Assembly (NCBI RefSeq): GCF_000614105.1
Contig: NZ_BAKH01000021.1
Span: 1-43,018 of the forward strand
Reading direction: 5' to 3'
DNA from: Prevotella micans DSM 21469 = JCM 16134
GTDB lineage: Bacteria > Bacteroidota > Bacteroidia > Bacteroidales > Bacteroidaceae
Length of the DNA stretch: 43,018 bases
Positions 35,332 through 43,018 of this stretch are shown here, one piece after another (the stretch's first letter is position 1; the number at the start of each line of letters is the position of its first letter). A program made the position numbers and the translations under genes. A model generated the notes under the pieces. That model ran no database searches and was not told where the DNA came from. It saw only the letters and a program-made list of their open reading frames with translations.

Positions 35332-36471
35332 CGTTGTGTGTTTTGAAAGGTTTGAATGGCTCTTTCGATGATTGGTGCCATGTCGTAGTATTTGTATTCG
35401 GCCAGTCGACCGCCGAAGATGACATTTGTTTCGTTGTCGGCAAGACTACGATATTGTTCGTAGAGTTTTGTGTTTCGCTGGTTGTTCACGGGATAGTAGG
35501 GTTCCATTCCGGGTTTCCATTCTTGTGGGTATTCGTGTGATACTACGGTATGGGGATTTTTATAGACATCCTGTCCGAATGTTTCGAAGTGTTTGTGTTC
35601 GATTATTCGTGTGTAGGGTATGGATGCTTCGGTATAGTTTACTACGGCGTTGCTTGGAAGTTTGGTGTTTGTAGTGTTTTGTGTTCGAAGCGTACGGTTC
35701 GATATTCCAGGTTTCCGAAGCGATAATCGTAGAACTGGTCTATTTGTCCTGTGAATATTATTTTTTTGGCGATGGAGTTGAAGTAGTTTCGTTCGGAAAA
35801 ATAGTTGGTTTCGAGTTGTGTTTCGATTCCTTCCAGCATTGTGTTGATTAATCGGTTGTATCCGCCGATTGGGATGCCTTGGAAGGTGTCGTTGAAGTAG
35901 TTATTGTCGAAGGTGAACCGAACCGGGAGTCGTTTGATGATGAACGCGGGTAGTTCGCTGCATTTTCGTCCCCATTGTTTTTCTGTGTATCCTTTTACGA
36001 GTCGTTGGTAGATGTCTTTTCCAACTAGCGTGAGTGCTTGTTCTTCCAGATTGCGTGGTGTGACGATGCCTTGTGTTTTGATGTTTTCGAGTGCTTCGCT
36101 GCGTTGTTCGTTGATTTTTGCTTCGGCTTCTTCGGGTGTTTTTGTGCCCCACATTTGGTTGAATGTGTTCATATTGAAGGGCAGGTTGTATAGTTTTCCC
36201 TGATAGTTGGCTACGGGTGAGTTTGTGAATCGGTTGAATTCCACGAGCGAATTTACGAACTGCCAAATCTCTCGGTTGGATGTATGGAAGATGTGTGCGC
36301 CGTATTTGTGTACGTTTATGCCTTCGAGTTCTTGGCAATGAAGATTTCCTCCTGTGTGTGTGCGTTTGTCTATCACCAGGGAGTTTTTTCCTGCCTTTTT
36401 GCTTGGTAGGCGAACACTGCGCCATAGAGGCCGGCGCCAACGATGAGGAAGTCGTATTTTGGATTATTCAT
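35328..36471 (-). CDS. glf: UDP-galactopyranose mutase, two one-base frameshifts
   Basis: Glf converts UDP-galactopyranose to UDP-galactofuranose using reduced FAD. The N-terminus MNNPKYDFLIVGAGLYGAVFA carries the FAD motif (Gly12, Gly14, Gly17); GAHIFHTSNREIW, TEKQWGRKCSELP and GNLEYRTVRFEH are Glf text; the end FGGRLAEYKYYDM binds FAD. Two breaks are seen: near 36396-36400 (five T where six are needed) and near 35653 (CAAGC for CAAGGC on the coding strand). With both repaired the protein is 381 residues, a normal length. It is the first gene of the operon. As given, only residues of the middle section are open in one frame. Confidence 0.9.
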
Positions 36472-36688
36472 TGAATGAGGATGGAGTGGGGTAGAGTGTC
36501 GTTCTTTTTACGAGGGGGTGGGATTGGTTGAGTCTGAGAAAATATGGAGGCTTGGTTGGGAAACAATTCGTTCTCCCTCTGTTTTGCGAACGGAGGTTGT
36601 TTCATCCGGTAAAATAGCCTCCGCTTCAGGGTTTTTGTGATGTTGATTTTGCCCGCAGAGTTATTTAGTCAGAATCGTTGTGAAGTTG
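36472..36688 (-). promoter_or_regulatory. long 5' leader of the polysaccharide operon
   Basis: From the predicted start of transcription near 36688 to the glf ATG there are about 217 bases without a gene. On the RNA, CGGAGG and CCTCCG can pair (20-base loop), and an overlapping alternative pairs AAACAA..CGTTC with GAACG..TTGTTT. The two share bases and could be alternative folds, as in attenuation. No UpxY-type antiterminator gene is in the window. The evidence is structural only. Confidence 0.35.
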
Positions 36689-36694
36689 TGTTTG

Positions 36695-36725
36695 CAAAGT
36701 TAAATATTCGTGTGTAAACGGCAAA
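36695..36725 (-). promoter_or_regulatory. promoter of the polysaccharide operon
   Basis: On the minus strand TTTG (36725-36722), 19 bases, then TAACTTTG (36702-36695): an exact match to the Bacteroidetes promoter TTTG-N19-21-TAnnTTTG. It reads towards glf. No inverted repeats flank it, so nothing suggests that it inverts. Confidence 0.75.
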
Positions 36726-36726
36726 T

Positions 36727-36756
36727 AAAAAGGCTTCCGCGATTGGAAGCCTTTTT
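36727..36756. terminator. bidirectional intrinsic terminator
   Basis: AAAAAGGCTTCC (36727-36738) and GGAAGCCTTTTT (36745-36756) are perfectly complementary with a 6-base loop. It lies 9 bases beyond the stop of the minus-strand coiled-coil gene, and insulates it from the operon promoter immediately downstream. Confidence 0.88.
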
Positions 36757-36765
36757 ATTTATGAG

Positions 36766-37189
36766 TTATTGGTTTACTACTTCTACTCGATGATCCATTT
36801 TTGCGAGTTTTGCTTTGATGGCTTTTTTCTTTTTGTCGAGTTTCTGAACCTTTTTCCTACTGCATGCCAGTTTTGCGTTTGCTTTCTTCACCTTTTTGAG
36901 CATTTTCACTCGCTCTTTGGCGTATTGGGCTGTTTCGGCGGCGTTTTGGGTTGAATATCCAACTGGCCTGCTTACGTTTGCATTGGCGTTTGCTTCGGCT
37001 GCCTCTTTTTCGAGGTCGATGGTTTTGTCGACTGCTTTTTGATATTCGATTTCAGTCTTTGTGAGTTCGGTGTTGAGTTCCAGAACTTTTTTTTTGCTGC
37101 TTCATTGCAGAAATAGTTGAGTCTGATTGAGCGTGACAAGGTGTGATAAATGCCATAACTGTGATGGCTGCTAAAATCTTTTTCTTCAT
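36766..37189 (-). CDS. small secreted coiled-coil protein, frameshift at a homopolymer
   Basis: ATG 37189 gives a signal peptide, MKKKILAAITVMAFITPCHAQS, then a lysine- and glutamate-rich helical protein of about 140 residues. The frame breaks at a run of nine A (37087-37095, T on the plus strand): with eight A it reads QQKKVLELNTELTKTEIEYQ and continues to a stop at 36766, with heptad-like charged helices and the end MDHRVEVVNQ. As given it stops after about 45 codons. It has its own promoter and terminator. I recognise no family; a periplasmic or surface role is inferred from the signal peptide. The run length may be real variation or error. Confidence 0.6.
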
Positions 37190-37222
37190 ATTATAAATTG
37201 TTTATCCTAAATTTTTCTGTGG

Positions 37223-37255
37223 CAAAGTTAAGATTGGTTGTGCGAGAGAACCAAA
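37223..37255 (-). promoter_or_regulatory. promoter of the coiled-coil protein gene
   Basis: On the minus strand TTTG (37255-37252), 21 bases, then TAACTTTG (37230-37223). Transcription would begin near 37216, 27 bases before the ATG at 37189. Exact fit to the Bacteroidetes consensus. Confidence 0.72.
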
Positions 37256-37395
37256 TTATGGGAGAAGGAATCTGTGAATTGCCGTATTTTATTGATTTAT
37301 GACAGATAAAACGTGTGTAGAGTGGGGGAGGAGTGGTTTTTAGGTAGTATAATCGTTTTTATTTGATAATATTTCGATTATTTCGTAGCCAGGAG

Positions 37396-37600
37396 TTTAT
37401 TATGTATGAAAAAAGATTTTTCTCTATAGTCGAATATTTGTTTTACGAGAAAAAACATTTGTATCGATAGCTGCATATTTGCTTTACATGAAAAAAATGT
37501 TTTCTCTATAGCTGTATTTTTGTTTTACGAGAAAAAAGAGTTTTCTCTATAGCCGAAAATGTGTTTTGCCAGAAAAAAATGTTTTTTCTATAGCAATACT
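37396..37600. repeat. A+T-rich tandem array, 41-bp period, 5 units
   Basis: ATAG anchors lie at 37426, 37467, 37508, 37549 and 37590, each 41 bp apart. Units read roughly TTTGTTTTACGAGAAAAAA, a short variable stretch, then TTCTCTATAGC. The 37190-37743 gap contains this array, the two flanking promoters and no gene that I can support. Confidence 0.88.
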
Positions 37601-37689
37601 TGTCTGCTGTAAATTATAAGCGTTTTTTATGGAAAATAAATTTATAATCGAGTGGTTTTTTTGATTTTTTGTTTCTCTACGCTTGTCGA

Positions 37690-37713
37690 GCTCGTTTAAA
37701 TGGGTTAGTTTTG
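37690..37713 (+). promoter_or_regulatory. candidate promoter of the AraC-type HTH gene
   Basis: TAGTTTTG (37706-37713) fits TAnnTTTG and the bases about 20 upstream read CTTG, a near match to the -33 TTTG. It lies 30 bases before the ATG at 37744. Confidence 0.5.
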
Positions 37714-37743
37714 CTGTCCGTAAACGTTTAATGTCTAAAAAAA

Positions 37744-38277
37744 ATGGATAATAAGGAATTCAACGATTCGAGTGCTCTCGAAAATCAGTTAACCAAGACC
37801 CCAAAGCCCCGCAAGAACGAATATTGTGAAGGTTCGCAATACACTTTCGATGACCTCTATGTAACGCCTTTCAAACAGAAGCGCGTCTACGACCCGGATG
37901 GCAATATAAGTTATGTTCCGATTGAGCGCAATCTTCATCCAACGGGAATAGATGTGCTCGACGAGTTTTTGCTTGGTATGAGTAGCGGCGAAATGGGTAC
38001 TTATAAGAAATATGGTTTCAGTACACACAACATTCACAACATTTTGTTTGTTCTCACCGGAATACAGGGAGTGCAGTTTGTGAACAAATGGCGAGTAAAA
38101 GTGGCCATGGATTTGCTTCGCTATACCGACCTCGCCATGCCCGAAGTAGCCAATTATAGCGCGATGGGCACAACCAGTAACCTGTTTTATTTCATGCAAC
38201 GCGAAGCTAAGACCTCGCCGCTGCGCTATCGCCATTGGGTGCGCGAAAAGGGCGACCTGGGACGGTTCAAACTGTGA
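37744..38277 (+). CDS. small AraC-type helix-turn-helix protein
   Basis: A 177-residue protein. The C-terminal 65 residues fit the AraC/XylS DNA-binding fold: NKWRVKVAMDLLRYTDLAMPEVANYSAMG then SNLFYFMQREAKTSPLRYRHW (the usual F-x-R...SP-x-x-YR ending is recognisable). The first 110 residues have a polar start and no sugar-binding cupin, so this is not a typical two-domain AraC regulator. It is 61 bp upstream of parC on the same strand, with a possible extra -7 element between, so it may be a regulator of the parC group or simply a neighbour. Ligand and targets unknown. Confidence 0.7.
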   Translation: MDNKEFNDSSALENQLTKTPKPRKNEYCEGSQYTFDDLYVTPFKQKRVYDPDGNISYVPIERNLHPTGIDVLDEFLLGMSSGEMGTYKKYGFSTHNIHNILFVLTGIQGVQFVNKWRVKVAMDLLRYTDLAMPEVANYSAMGTTSNLFYFMQREAKTSPLRYRHWVREKGDLGRFKL

Positions 38278-38294
38278 TTTGAGGGGAGAATGGG

Positions 38295-38302
38295 TAATTT
38301 TG
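38295..38302 (+). promoter_or_regulatory. candidate -7 element for parC
   Basis: TAATTTTG fits TAnnTTTG, 36 bases before the parC ATG. No -33 TTTG at the right spacing. Confidence 0.3.
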
Positions 38303-38338
38303 CCTCCGCGAAACTGAAAAAATAAGATTCGAAACTAG

Positions 38339-41035
38339 ATGGACGAAGAAATTGTTGACATGGAAAACACGTTCGACGAACAAACCGACGCCGAACATTC
38401 CGACTATAAACCAACCGATAGATTCGATGCCTCGGCCGTGCATCATCTCTCGGGAATGTATAAGAATTGGTTCCTCGACTATGCAAGCTACGTTATCCTG
38501 GAGCGCGCCGTGCCTAGCATCGACGACGGATTGAAACCCGTGCAACGTCGCATACTGCACTCCATGAAACGAATGGACGACGGGAGATACAACAAAGTGG
38601 CCAATATCGTTGGACACACAATGCAGTTCCATCCGCACGGAGATGCCTCAATCGGCGACGCGCTGGTGCAAATGGGACAAAAGAATCTGCTTGTCGACAC
38701 ACAGGGCAACTGGGGAAACATTCTTACCGGCGACCGGGCCGCTGCACCACGCTACATCGAGTCGCGACTGTCGAAATTCGCCCTCGAAACGGTGTTCAAC
38801 CCCAAAACAACCGACTGGCAACTGTCGTACGACGGCCGAAACAAAGAACCCATCACGCTGCCCGTAAAATTTCCACTCCTACTAGCCCAGGGCGCCGAAG
38901 GAATTGCCGTCGGACTGTCGTCGAAGATTCTACCCCACAATCTGAACGAAATTTGCGACTCGGCCGTGAAATATCTTCGCGGCGAAGAGTTCAAAATCTT
39001 TCCCGACTTCGCCACAGGCGGAAGCATCGACGTTTCCCGATATAACGACGGCGCAAGGGGCGGAACACTCAAAGTGAGAGCGAAAATCGAAAAACTGGAT
39101 AGCAAAACACTCGTAATTCGCGAAGTTCCATTCACCAAAACCGCCAGCTCGCTGCAAGAATCGATAACCAAAGCCGTGGAGAAAGGGAAATTGAAAATTC
39201 GGCGAGTTGAAGACATGACAGCCTCCGAGGTCGAAATTCATCTCCACCTCTCGCCCGGCACGTCGAGCGACAAAACAATCGACGCGCTATACGCCTTCTC
39301 CGATTGCGAAATCAGCATATCGCCCAACTGTTGCGTCATTGCCGACAACAAACCCGTCTTCCTTTCGGTGAGCGACGTACTCAGACATTCGGTTGACCAC
39401 ACCCAAAACCTTCTCCGCAAAGAATTAGAGATTCATCGAACCGAACTTCTGGAACAACTCTTCTTCAACTCCCTCGAACGAATCTTCATCGAAGAACGCA
39501 TATACAAGGAAAGAGAGTTCGAAATGGCGAAAAACATCGACCGAGTAGTTGCATTTGTCGACTCGAAACTCGAACCATTCAAAAAAGACTTCATACGTGA
39601 AGTTGGACGCGAAGATATACTCCGGCTGCTCGAAATCAAGATGCAACGAATCTTGAAATTCAATAAAGACAAAGCCGATGAACTAATTCAAAAAATAAAA
39701 GACGAAATAGCCGCGATAGACAAGGATTTGTCGGAAATGACGCGAGTTACAATCGAATGGTTCCTGCACCTGAAAGAAAAATATGGCTCCGAGCATCCGC
39801 GACTCACCGAAATAAAAAGTTTCGACACAATAATAGCCGCAAAGGTGGTCGACGCCAACGAAAAACTCTACATCGACCGTCAGGAAGGATTTATCGGAAC
39901 AGGATTGAAGAAAGCCGAGTTTGTACAGAACTGCTCCGACCTGGACGACGTGATAATCTTCTATAAAGATGGAAAATATAAGGTGACTAAGATTGCCGAT
40001 AAAGTGTTCATCGGAAAAGGAGTTCTGCACGTGCAGGTGTTCAAAAAGAACGACAAACGAACAATTTATAACGTGGTTTATCGCGACGGACGCGACGGAC
40101 CATGCTATATAAAAAGGTTCAACGTTACGTCAATCACCCGCGATAAAGAATACAACATTACGCAAGGCGTCGAAGGCTCGAAAATAATGTATTTCACAGC
40201 CAATCCTAACGGAGAGGCCGAAACACTCAAAATAACTCTCGACCCGATTCCGCGAGCTCGAAATCAAAACATATTCCTCGACTACGACTTCTCGAAACTA
40301 GCCATCAAAGGGCGTAATTCAAAAGGCAACCTGCTCACAAAACGAAGCGTTCACCGAATCTCGCTCAAAAACCACGGACACTCCACACTTGGAGGACGAA
40401 AGGTGTGGTTCGACCCCGATGTAAACCGAATAAATTATGAAGAACACGGAAAATTCCTCGGAGAGTTCTTCGATACCGATAATATTCTTGTCGTACTCAA
40501 GGATGGCTCGTTCTACACAAGTTCCATCGAGCCCACGAATCATTATGAAGACAACATTCTTTATATAGAAAAGTTCGACCACGACAAGGTGTGGACAGCC
40601 GTTTTGCTGGATGCCGACAACCAAGGATATGCCTATCTCAAACGTTTTCAAATGGAAAACACACGCCGACATCAAAATTTCATGGGCGAAAATCAGGAAT
40701 CAAAACTTCTGCTTCTCACCGACGAACAAAACCCAATGATTCGCATCACCTTTGGAGGAGCCGACGCCGTGCGCGGAACCGAAGAGGTCGACGCTGAACA
40801 ATTCGTGGGCGTAAAGAGCTTTAAAGCTAAAGGACGCAGACTTTCAACCTGGCTCGTGGCTAAAGTAGAAGAGTTGGAGCCAATTCGGAAACCGGAGCCC
40901 GATACTGAAGATGAGCCTCGAAACGATATAAACGAAGAAAACCTCGACCCGGATGCCGGTAAGAGTCAGCAACAGGTAATCGACGAAATAACCGGTCAGC
41001 TGAATCTTTTCTCTGAAAAAACCGATGAAGAATAG
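38339..41035 (+). CDS. parC: DNA topoisomerase IV subunit A (type IIA topoisomerase A subunit)
   Basis: An 898-residue A subunit that cuts and rejoins duplex DNA with a ParE partner. DGLKPVQRRIL lies near residue 63; the active-site tyrosine is in AAAPRYIES (Tyr139). The quinolone region reads HPHGDASIGDALVQMG: Ala103 is at the position of GyrA Ser83 and Asp107 at that of Asp87. The C-terminal beta-propeller region is ParC-like in that no GyrA box (QRRGGRG) is visible; the tail is acidic. I keep the ATG at 38339, although an alternative Met lies seven codons on. It overlaps the next gene by 11 bp. parE is not in the window. Confidence 0.9.
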   Translation: MDEEIVDMENTFDEQTDAEHSDYKPTDRFDASAVHHLSGMYKNWFLDYASYVILERAVPSIDDGLKPVQRRILHSMKRMDDGRYNKVANIVGHTMQFHPHGDASIGDALVQMGQKNLLVDTQGNWGNILTGDRAAAPRYIESRLSKFALETVFNPKTTDWQLSYDGRNKEPITLPVKFPLLLAQGAEGIAVGLSSKILPHNLNEICDSAVKYLRGEEFKIFPDFATGGSIDVSRYNDGARGGTLKVRAKIEKLDSKTLVIREVPFTKTASSLQESITKAVEKGKLKIRRVEDMTASEVEIHLHLSPGTSSDKTIDALYAFSDCEISISPNCCVIADNKPVFLSVSDVLRHSVDHTQNLLRKELEIHRTELLEQLFFNSLERIFIEERIYKEREFEMAKNIDRVVAFVDSKLEPFKKDFIREVGREDILRLLEIKMQRILKFNKDKADELIQKIKDEIAAIDKDLSEMTRVTIEWFLHLKEKYGSEHPRLTEIKSFDTIIAAKVVDANEKLYIDRQEGFIGTGLKKAEFVQNCSDLDDVIIFYKDGKYKVTKIADKVFIGKGVLHVQVFKKNDKRTIYNVVYRDGRDGPCYIKRFNVTSITRDKEYNITQGVEGSKIMYFTANPNGEAETLKITLDPIPRARNQNIFLDYDFSKLAIKGRNSKGNLLTKRSVHRISLKNHGHSTLGGRKVWFDPDVNRINYEEHGKFLGEFFDTDNILVVLKDGSFYTSSIEPTNHYEDNILYIEKFDHDKVWTAVLLDADNQGYAYLKRFQMENTRRHQNFMGENQESKLLLLTDEQNPMIRITFGGADAVRGTEEVDAEQFVGVKSFKAKGRRLSTWLVAKVEELEPIRKPEPDTEDEPRNDINEENLDPDAGKSQQQVIDEITGQLNLFSEKTDEE

Positions 41036-41822
41036 TGCGCTTCTCCTCATTATCTTGTTTTTCGCCCTAACCGCTGCGGCGCAAGATACAATACAGAGCA
41101 AAAAAATAATAACCACCGCGCGAATGCTCGGATTAGGCTTTACAAACAGACTCGACACCTATCTGTCGGCCGAGGAATACACCGGTTCCGAACTACGATT
41201 CGTTTCGCAAACCGTTCGCGAAAATGGAAGCCGAATCTCACGCGCTGTGAATCATCAAGCAAACATCGCAAAGATGAATAATAGCGCCGGCAACGGAAAC
41301 GAAATCGGAGCACTATATTCCTTTGCCTACGACTGTAATTATCTTCTTCTACGACGCCAACTTGAAATCAGAGCCGGCGTCGGACTCGAATCTTCCTTGG
41401 GTTTCCTCTACAATACCCGAAATACAAACAATATCGCACAAGCCTATCTCGCGGCAAACCTTGAAGCCGGAATAATCGCTGCATACCCTTTCCGACTTCT
41501 TAACCTGCCGATGGAAGCCAGATGGGAAGCCCATTTCCCACTCGGAGGGTTAATGTTCTCACCTAACTACGGCCAGAGCTACTACGAAATATTTTCGCGC
41601 GGAAATTACGACCGTAATATCGTTCCCACGACTGTTTTTTCAACTCCGTCGCTCCGCCAACAACTCACACTCGATTTCACGGTAGCCCGAACAACCGTAC
41701 GACTCGGATATATGAACGACATCCGACAGTCATCCGTGAATGGTTTGAAACAACATGCCTGGAGCCACCTCTTCCTCGTTGGAATAGTGCGAAAATTCTC
41801 AATCACGCACATAATCCCATGA
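41025..41822 (+). CDS. DUF3316-like secreted/outer-membrane protein
   Basis: A 265-residue protein with a signal peptide (MKNSALLLIILFFALTAAAQ, cleavage after AAA). The mature part alternates polar and hydrophobic residues in beta-strand style, with AYLAANLEAGIIAAY, LPMEARWEAHFPLGG and TTVRLGYMNDIRQ, and ends in a hydrophobic-aromatic strand as in beta-barrels. This matches the DUF3316 proteins common in Bacteroidales; function is unknown. It starts inside the parC stop region and overlaps the protease gene by 4 bp, so the three are probably one transcript. Confidence 0.68.
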   Translation: MKNSALLLIILFFALTAAAQDTIQSKKIITTARMLGLGFTNRLDTYLSAEEYTGSELRFVSQTVRENGSRISRAVNHQANIAKMNNSAGNGNEIGALYSFAYDCNYLLLRRQLEIRAGVGLESSLGFLYNTRNTNNIAQAYLAANLEAGIIAAYPFRLLNLPMEARWEAHFPLGGLMFSPNYGQSYYEIFSRGNYDRNIVPTTVFSTPSLRQQLTLDFTVARTTVRLGYMNDIRQSSVNGLKQHAWSHLFLVGIVRKFSITHIIP

Positions 41823-42823
41823 AAAATCTTCTTCTAGTCGTTTTTGCATTGAGCATCGTCTTCTCGTCATGCATAACAAACGAAACGCCCGACAATAATC
41901 CGCGCGGCAATCTCGAAGCTCTCTGGAAAATAATGGACGAGCATTATTGCTTCTTCTCGCAAAAAGGAATCGATTGGGACGCTGTCCACGCGAAATATTC
42001 GGCACAAATAAACAACTCTCTCAGCGAGCGACAACAATTCGAAATCATGGCTAACATGCTTTCTGAACTTCGCGACGGACACGTGAATCTTTACACGGCA
42101 TTCGACATTGCACGCTATTGGGCGTGGCACGAAAACTATCCTAAAAACTTTTCAGACTCACTGCTGAGGCGATATCTCAAAAACGATTATTTCCTGGCTA
42201 GCGGAATGGATTACACCATCTTAGACGACAACATCGGCTATCTGCGCTGCGCCAGTTTTCAGCGCGGAATCGGTTCGAGCAATCTCAACGAAATAATGCT
42301 CTATCTGCAACCCTGCCGTGGTCTGATTGTAGACATTCGCAACAACGGCGGCGGCTCGATAAGTAATGCCGAAGAACTTGCAGCCCGCTTCACCAACGAA
42401 TCTCTCCTTGTGGGCTACATGCAGCATAAAACAGGTCGTGGACATGACGATTTTTCACCCATGCAGCAACAAATTCTTCATCCGGGCCGCGGAATTCGTT
42501 GGCAAAAGCCAGTAGTGGTGCTCACGAATCGAAGCGTATTCTCGGCTGCCAACGAATTTGTGAAATACATGAAATGTTTCCCAAATGTTCGAGTCGTAGG
42601 CGACCGCACTGGCGGCGGTTCGGGTATGCCATTCTCTAGCGAGCTTCCTAATGGATGGGGCGTTCGTTTTTCTGCTTGTCCGATGTTCGACCGTACCGGC
42701 GCTCTAACCGAATTCGGTATCGACCCCGACTACAAACTGAATCTTCTGCAAAAAGACTTTCTCCTGGGCCGCGACACTATGATAGAGTTTGCTCGCAAAC
42801 TACTCGTCTCTAATGAATATTGA
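41819..42823 (+). CDS. S41-family C-terminal processing peptidase, lipoprotein
   Basis: A 334-residue protease-like protein. The N-terminus MKNLLLVVFALSIVFSSC is a lipoprotein signal with the lipid-carrying Cys18. The S41 core is present: GYLRCASF near 140, LIVDIRNNGGGS near 170 and TNRSVFSAANEF with the nucleophile Ser242, then VVGDRTGGGSG near 265. The usual PDZ domain is not evident, so it resembles short, PDZ-less Bacteroidetes S41 proteins. It would act in the periplasm or on the surface. Overlaps the DUF3316-like gene as ATGA. The substrate is unknown. Confidence 0.88.
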   Translation: MKNLLLVVFALSIVFSSCITNETPDNNPRGNLEALWKIMDEHYCFFSQKGIDWDAVHAKYSAQINNSLSERQQFEIMANMLSELRDGHVNLYTAFDIARYWAWHENYPKNFSDSLLRRYLKNDYFLASGMDYTILDDNIGYLRCASFQRGIGSSNLNEIMLYLQPCRGLIVDIRNNGGGSISNAEELAARFTNESLLVGYMQHKTGRGHDDFSPMQQQILHPGRGIRWQKPVVVLTNRSVFSAANEFVKYMKCFPNVRVVGDRTGGGSGMPFSSELPNGWGVRFSACPMFDRTGALTEFGIDPDYKLNLLQKDFLLGRDTMIEFARKLLVSNEY

Positions 42824-42944
42824 ACATTTCGCAATCACTGTCTTTTGCAGAAGTCTTAACCCCAAAATCTCTTTCAGCAGGCGCCTCACACGATTTAATC
42901 TAAATTCCTCCACCTTGTTCTAAATCAAGAAAGCAGCCTCATAT

Positions 42945-42976
42945 TTTGCCCGAATGAATTGATTAATATACCTTTG
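42945..42976 (+). promoter_or_regulatory. promoter reading off the right edge
   Basis: TTTG (42945-42948), 20 bases, then TACCTTTG (42969-42976): a full Bacteroidetes promoter match. A GTG at 42981 opens an in-frame stretch (VSYIATYSIAPA) to the window edge, but this is too short and too close to the start of transcription to call a gene. Confidence 0.65.
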
Positions 42977-43018
42977 CCGCCGTGAGTTACATAGCAACAT
43001 ATTCCATCGCCCCCGCGA

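Overview
The window looks like a chromosomal segment of a Bacteroidales bacterium (Bacteroides/Prevotella-like). The evidence is the set of housekeeping neighbours (a short Crp/Fnr regulator, lepA, purB, a pseudouridine synthase with a Gln/Arg/Tyr-rich N-terminal extension, asnS, a parC-type topoisomerase gene, a DUF3316-like protein) and several promoters with the Bacteroidetes pattern TTTG-N19-21-TAnnTTTG. No tRNA or rRNA gene was seen.

Layout. (1) 1-391: 41-bp REP-like repeats and a terminator. (2) 392-2813, minus: crp/fnr-type regulator and lepA. (3) 3000-7250, plus: purB (one-base frameshift), rluB-like gene, asnS. (4) 7251-8431: about 1.2 kb without a convincing gene, mostly a degenerate tandem array with a strict 42-bp period, ending in an 18-bp hairpin that is probably the terminator of the opposing operon. 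(5) 8432-36471, minus: a roughly 28-kb surface-polysaccharide (capsule/O-antigen type) locus read right to left from a good promoter at 36695-36725. It holds glf, two DegT-family aminotransferases, a dedicated acyl carrier protein with an AMP-forming ligase, an SDR and acyltransferases, a Wzx-like flippase, an EpsG/Wzy-like polymerase, about ten glycosyltransferases, an FkbH-like HAD protein, a NodB-type deacetylase and a PglC/PglD/PglE-like initiating module. (6) 36727-37743: terminator, a small secreted coiled-coil protein gene and a 41-bp repeat array. (7) 37744-42823, plus: AraC-type HTH protein, parC, DUF3316-like protein, S41 protease lipoprotein; a promoter at the right edge points out of the window.

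How the genes may work together: the PglE/PglD/PglC-like proteins would make a 4-acetamido-type sugar and load it on undecaprenyl phosphate. The glycosyltransferases would extend it, galactofuranose could come from Glf, and an amino sugar made by the second DegT enzyme could be acylated from the dedicated ACP. The flippase and polymerase would export and polymerise the unit.

Two things stand out. First, the window contains several unrelated minisatellite-like arrays whose periods cluster near 22-23 and 41-42 bp, about two and four DNA helical turns; one of them replaces most of an acyltransferase gene. Second, six genes carry one-base frameshifts (seven events), many explained by a homopolymer length change. 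That pattern favours sequencing or assembly error, although real decay or phase variation is possible for some.
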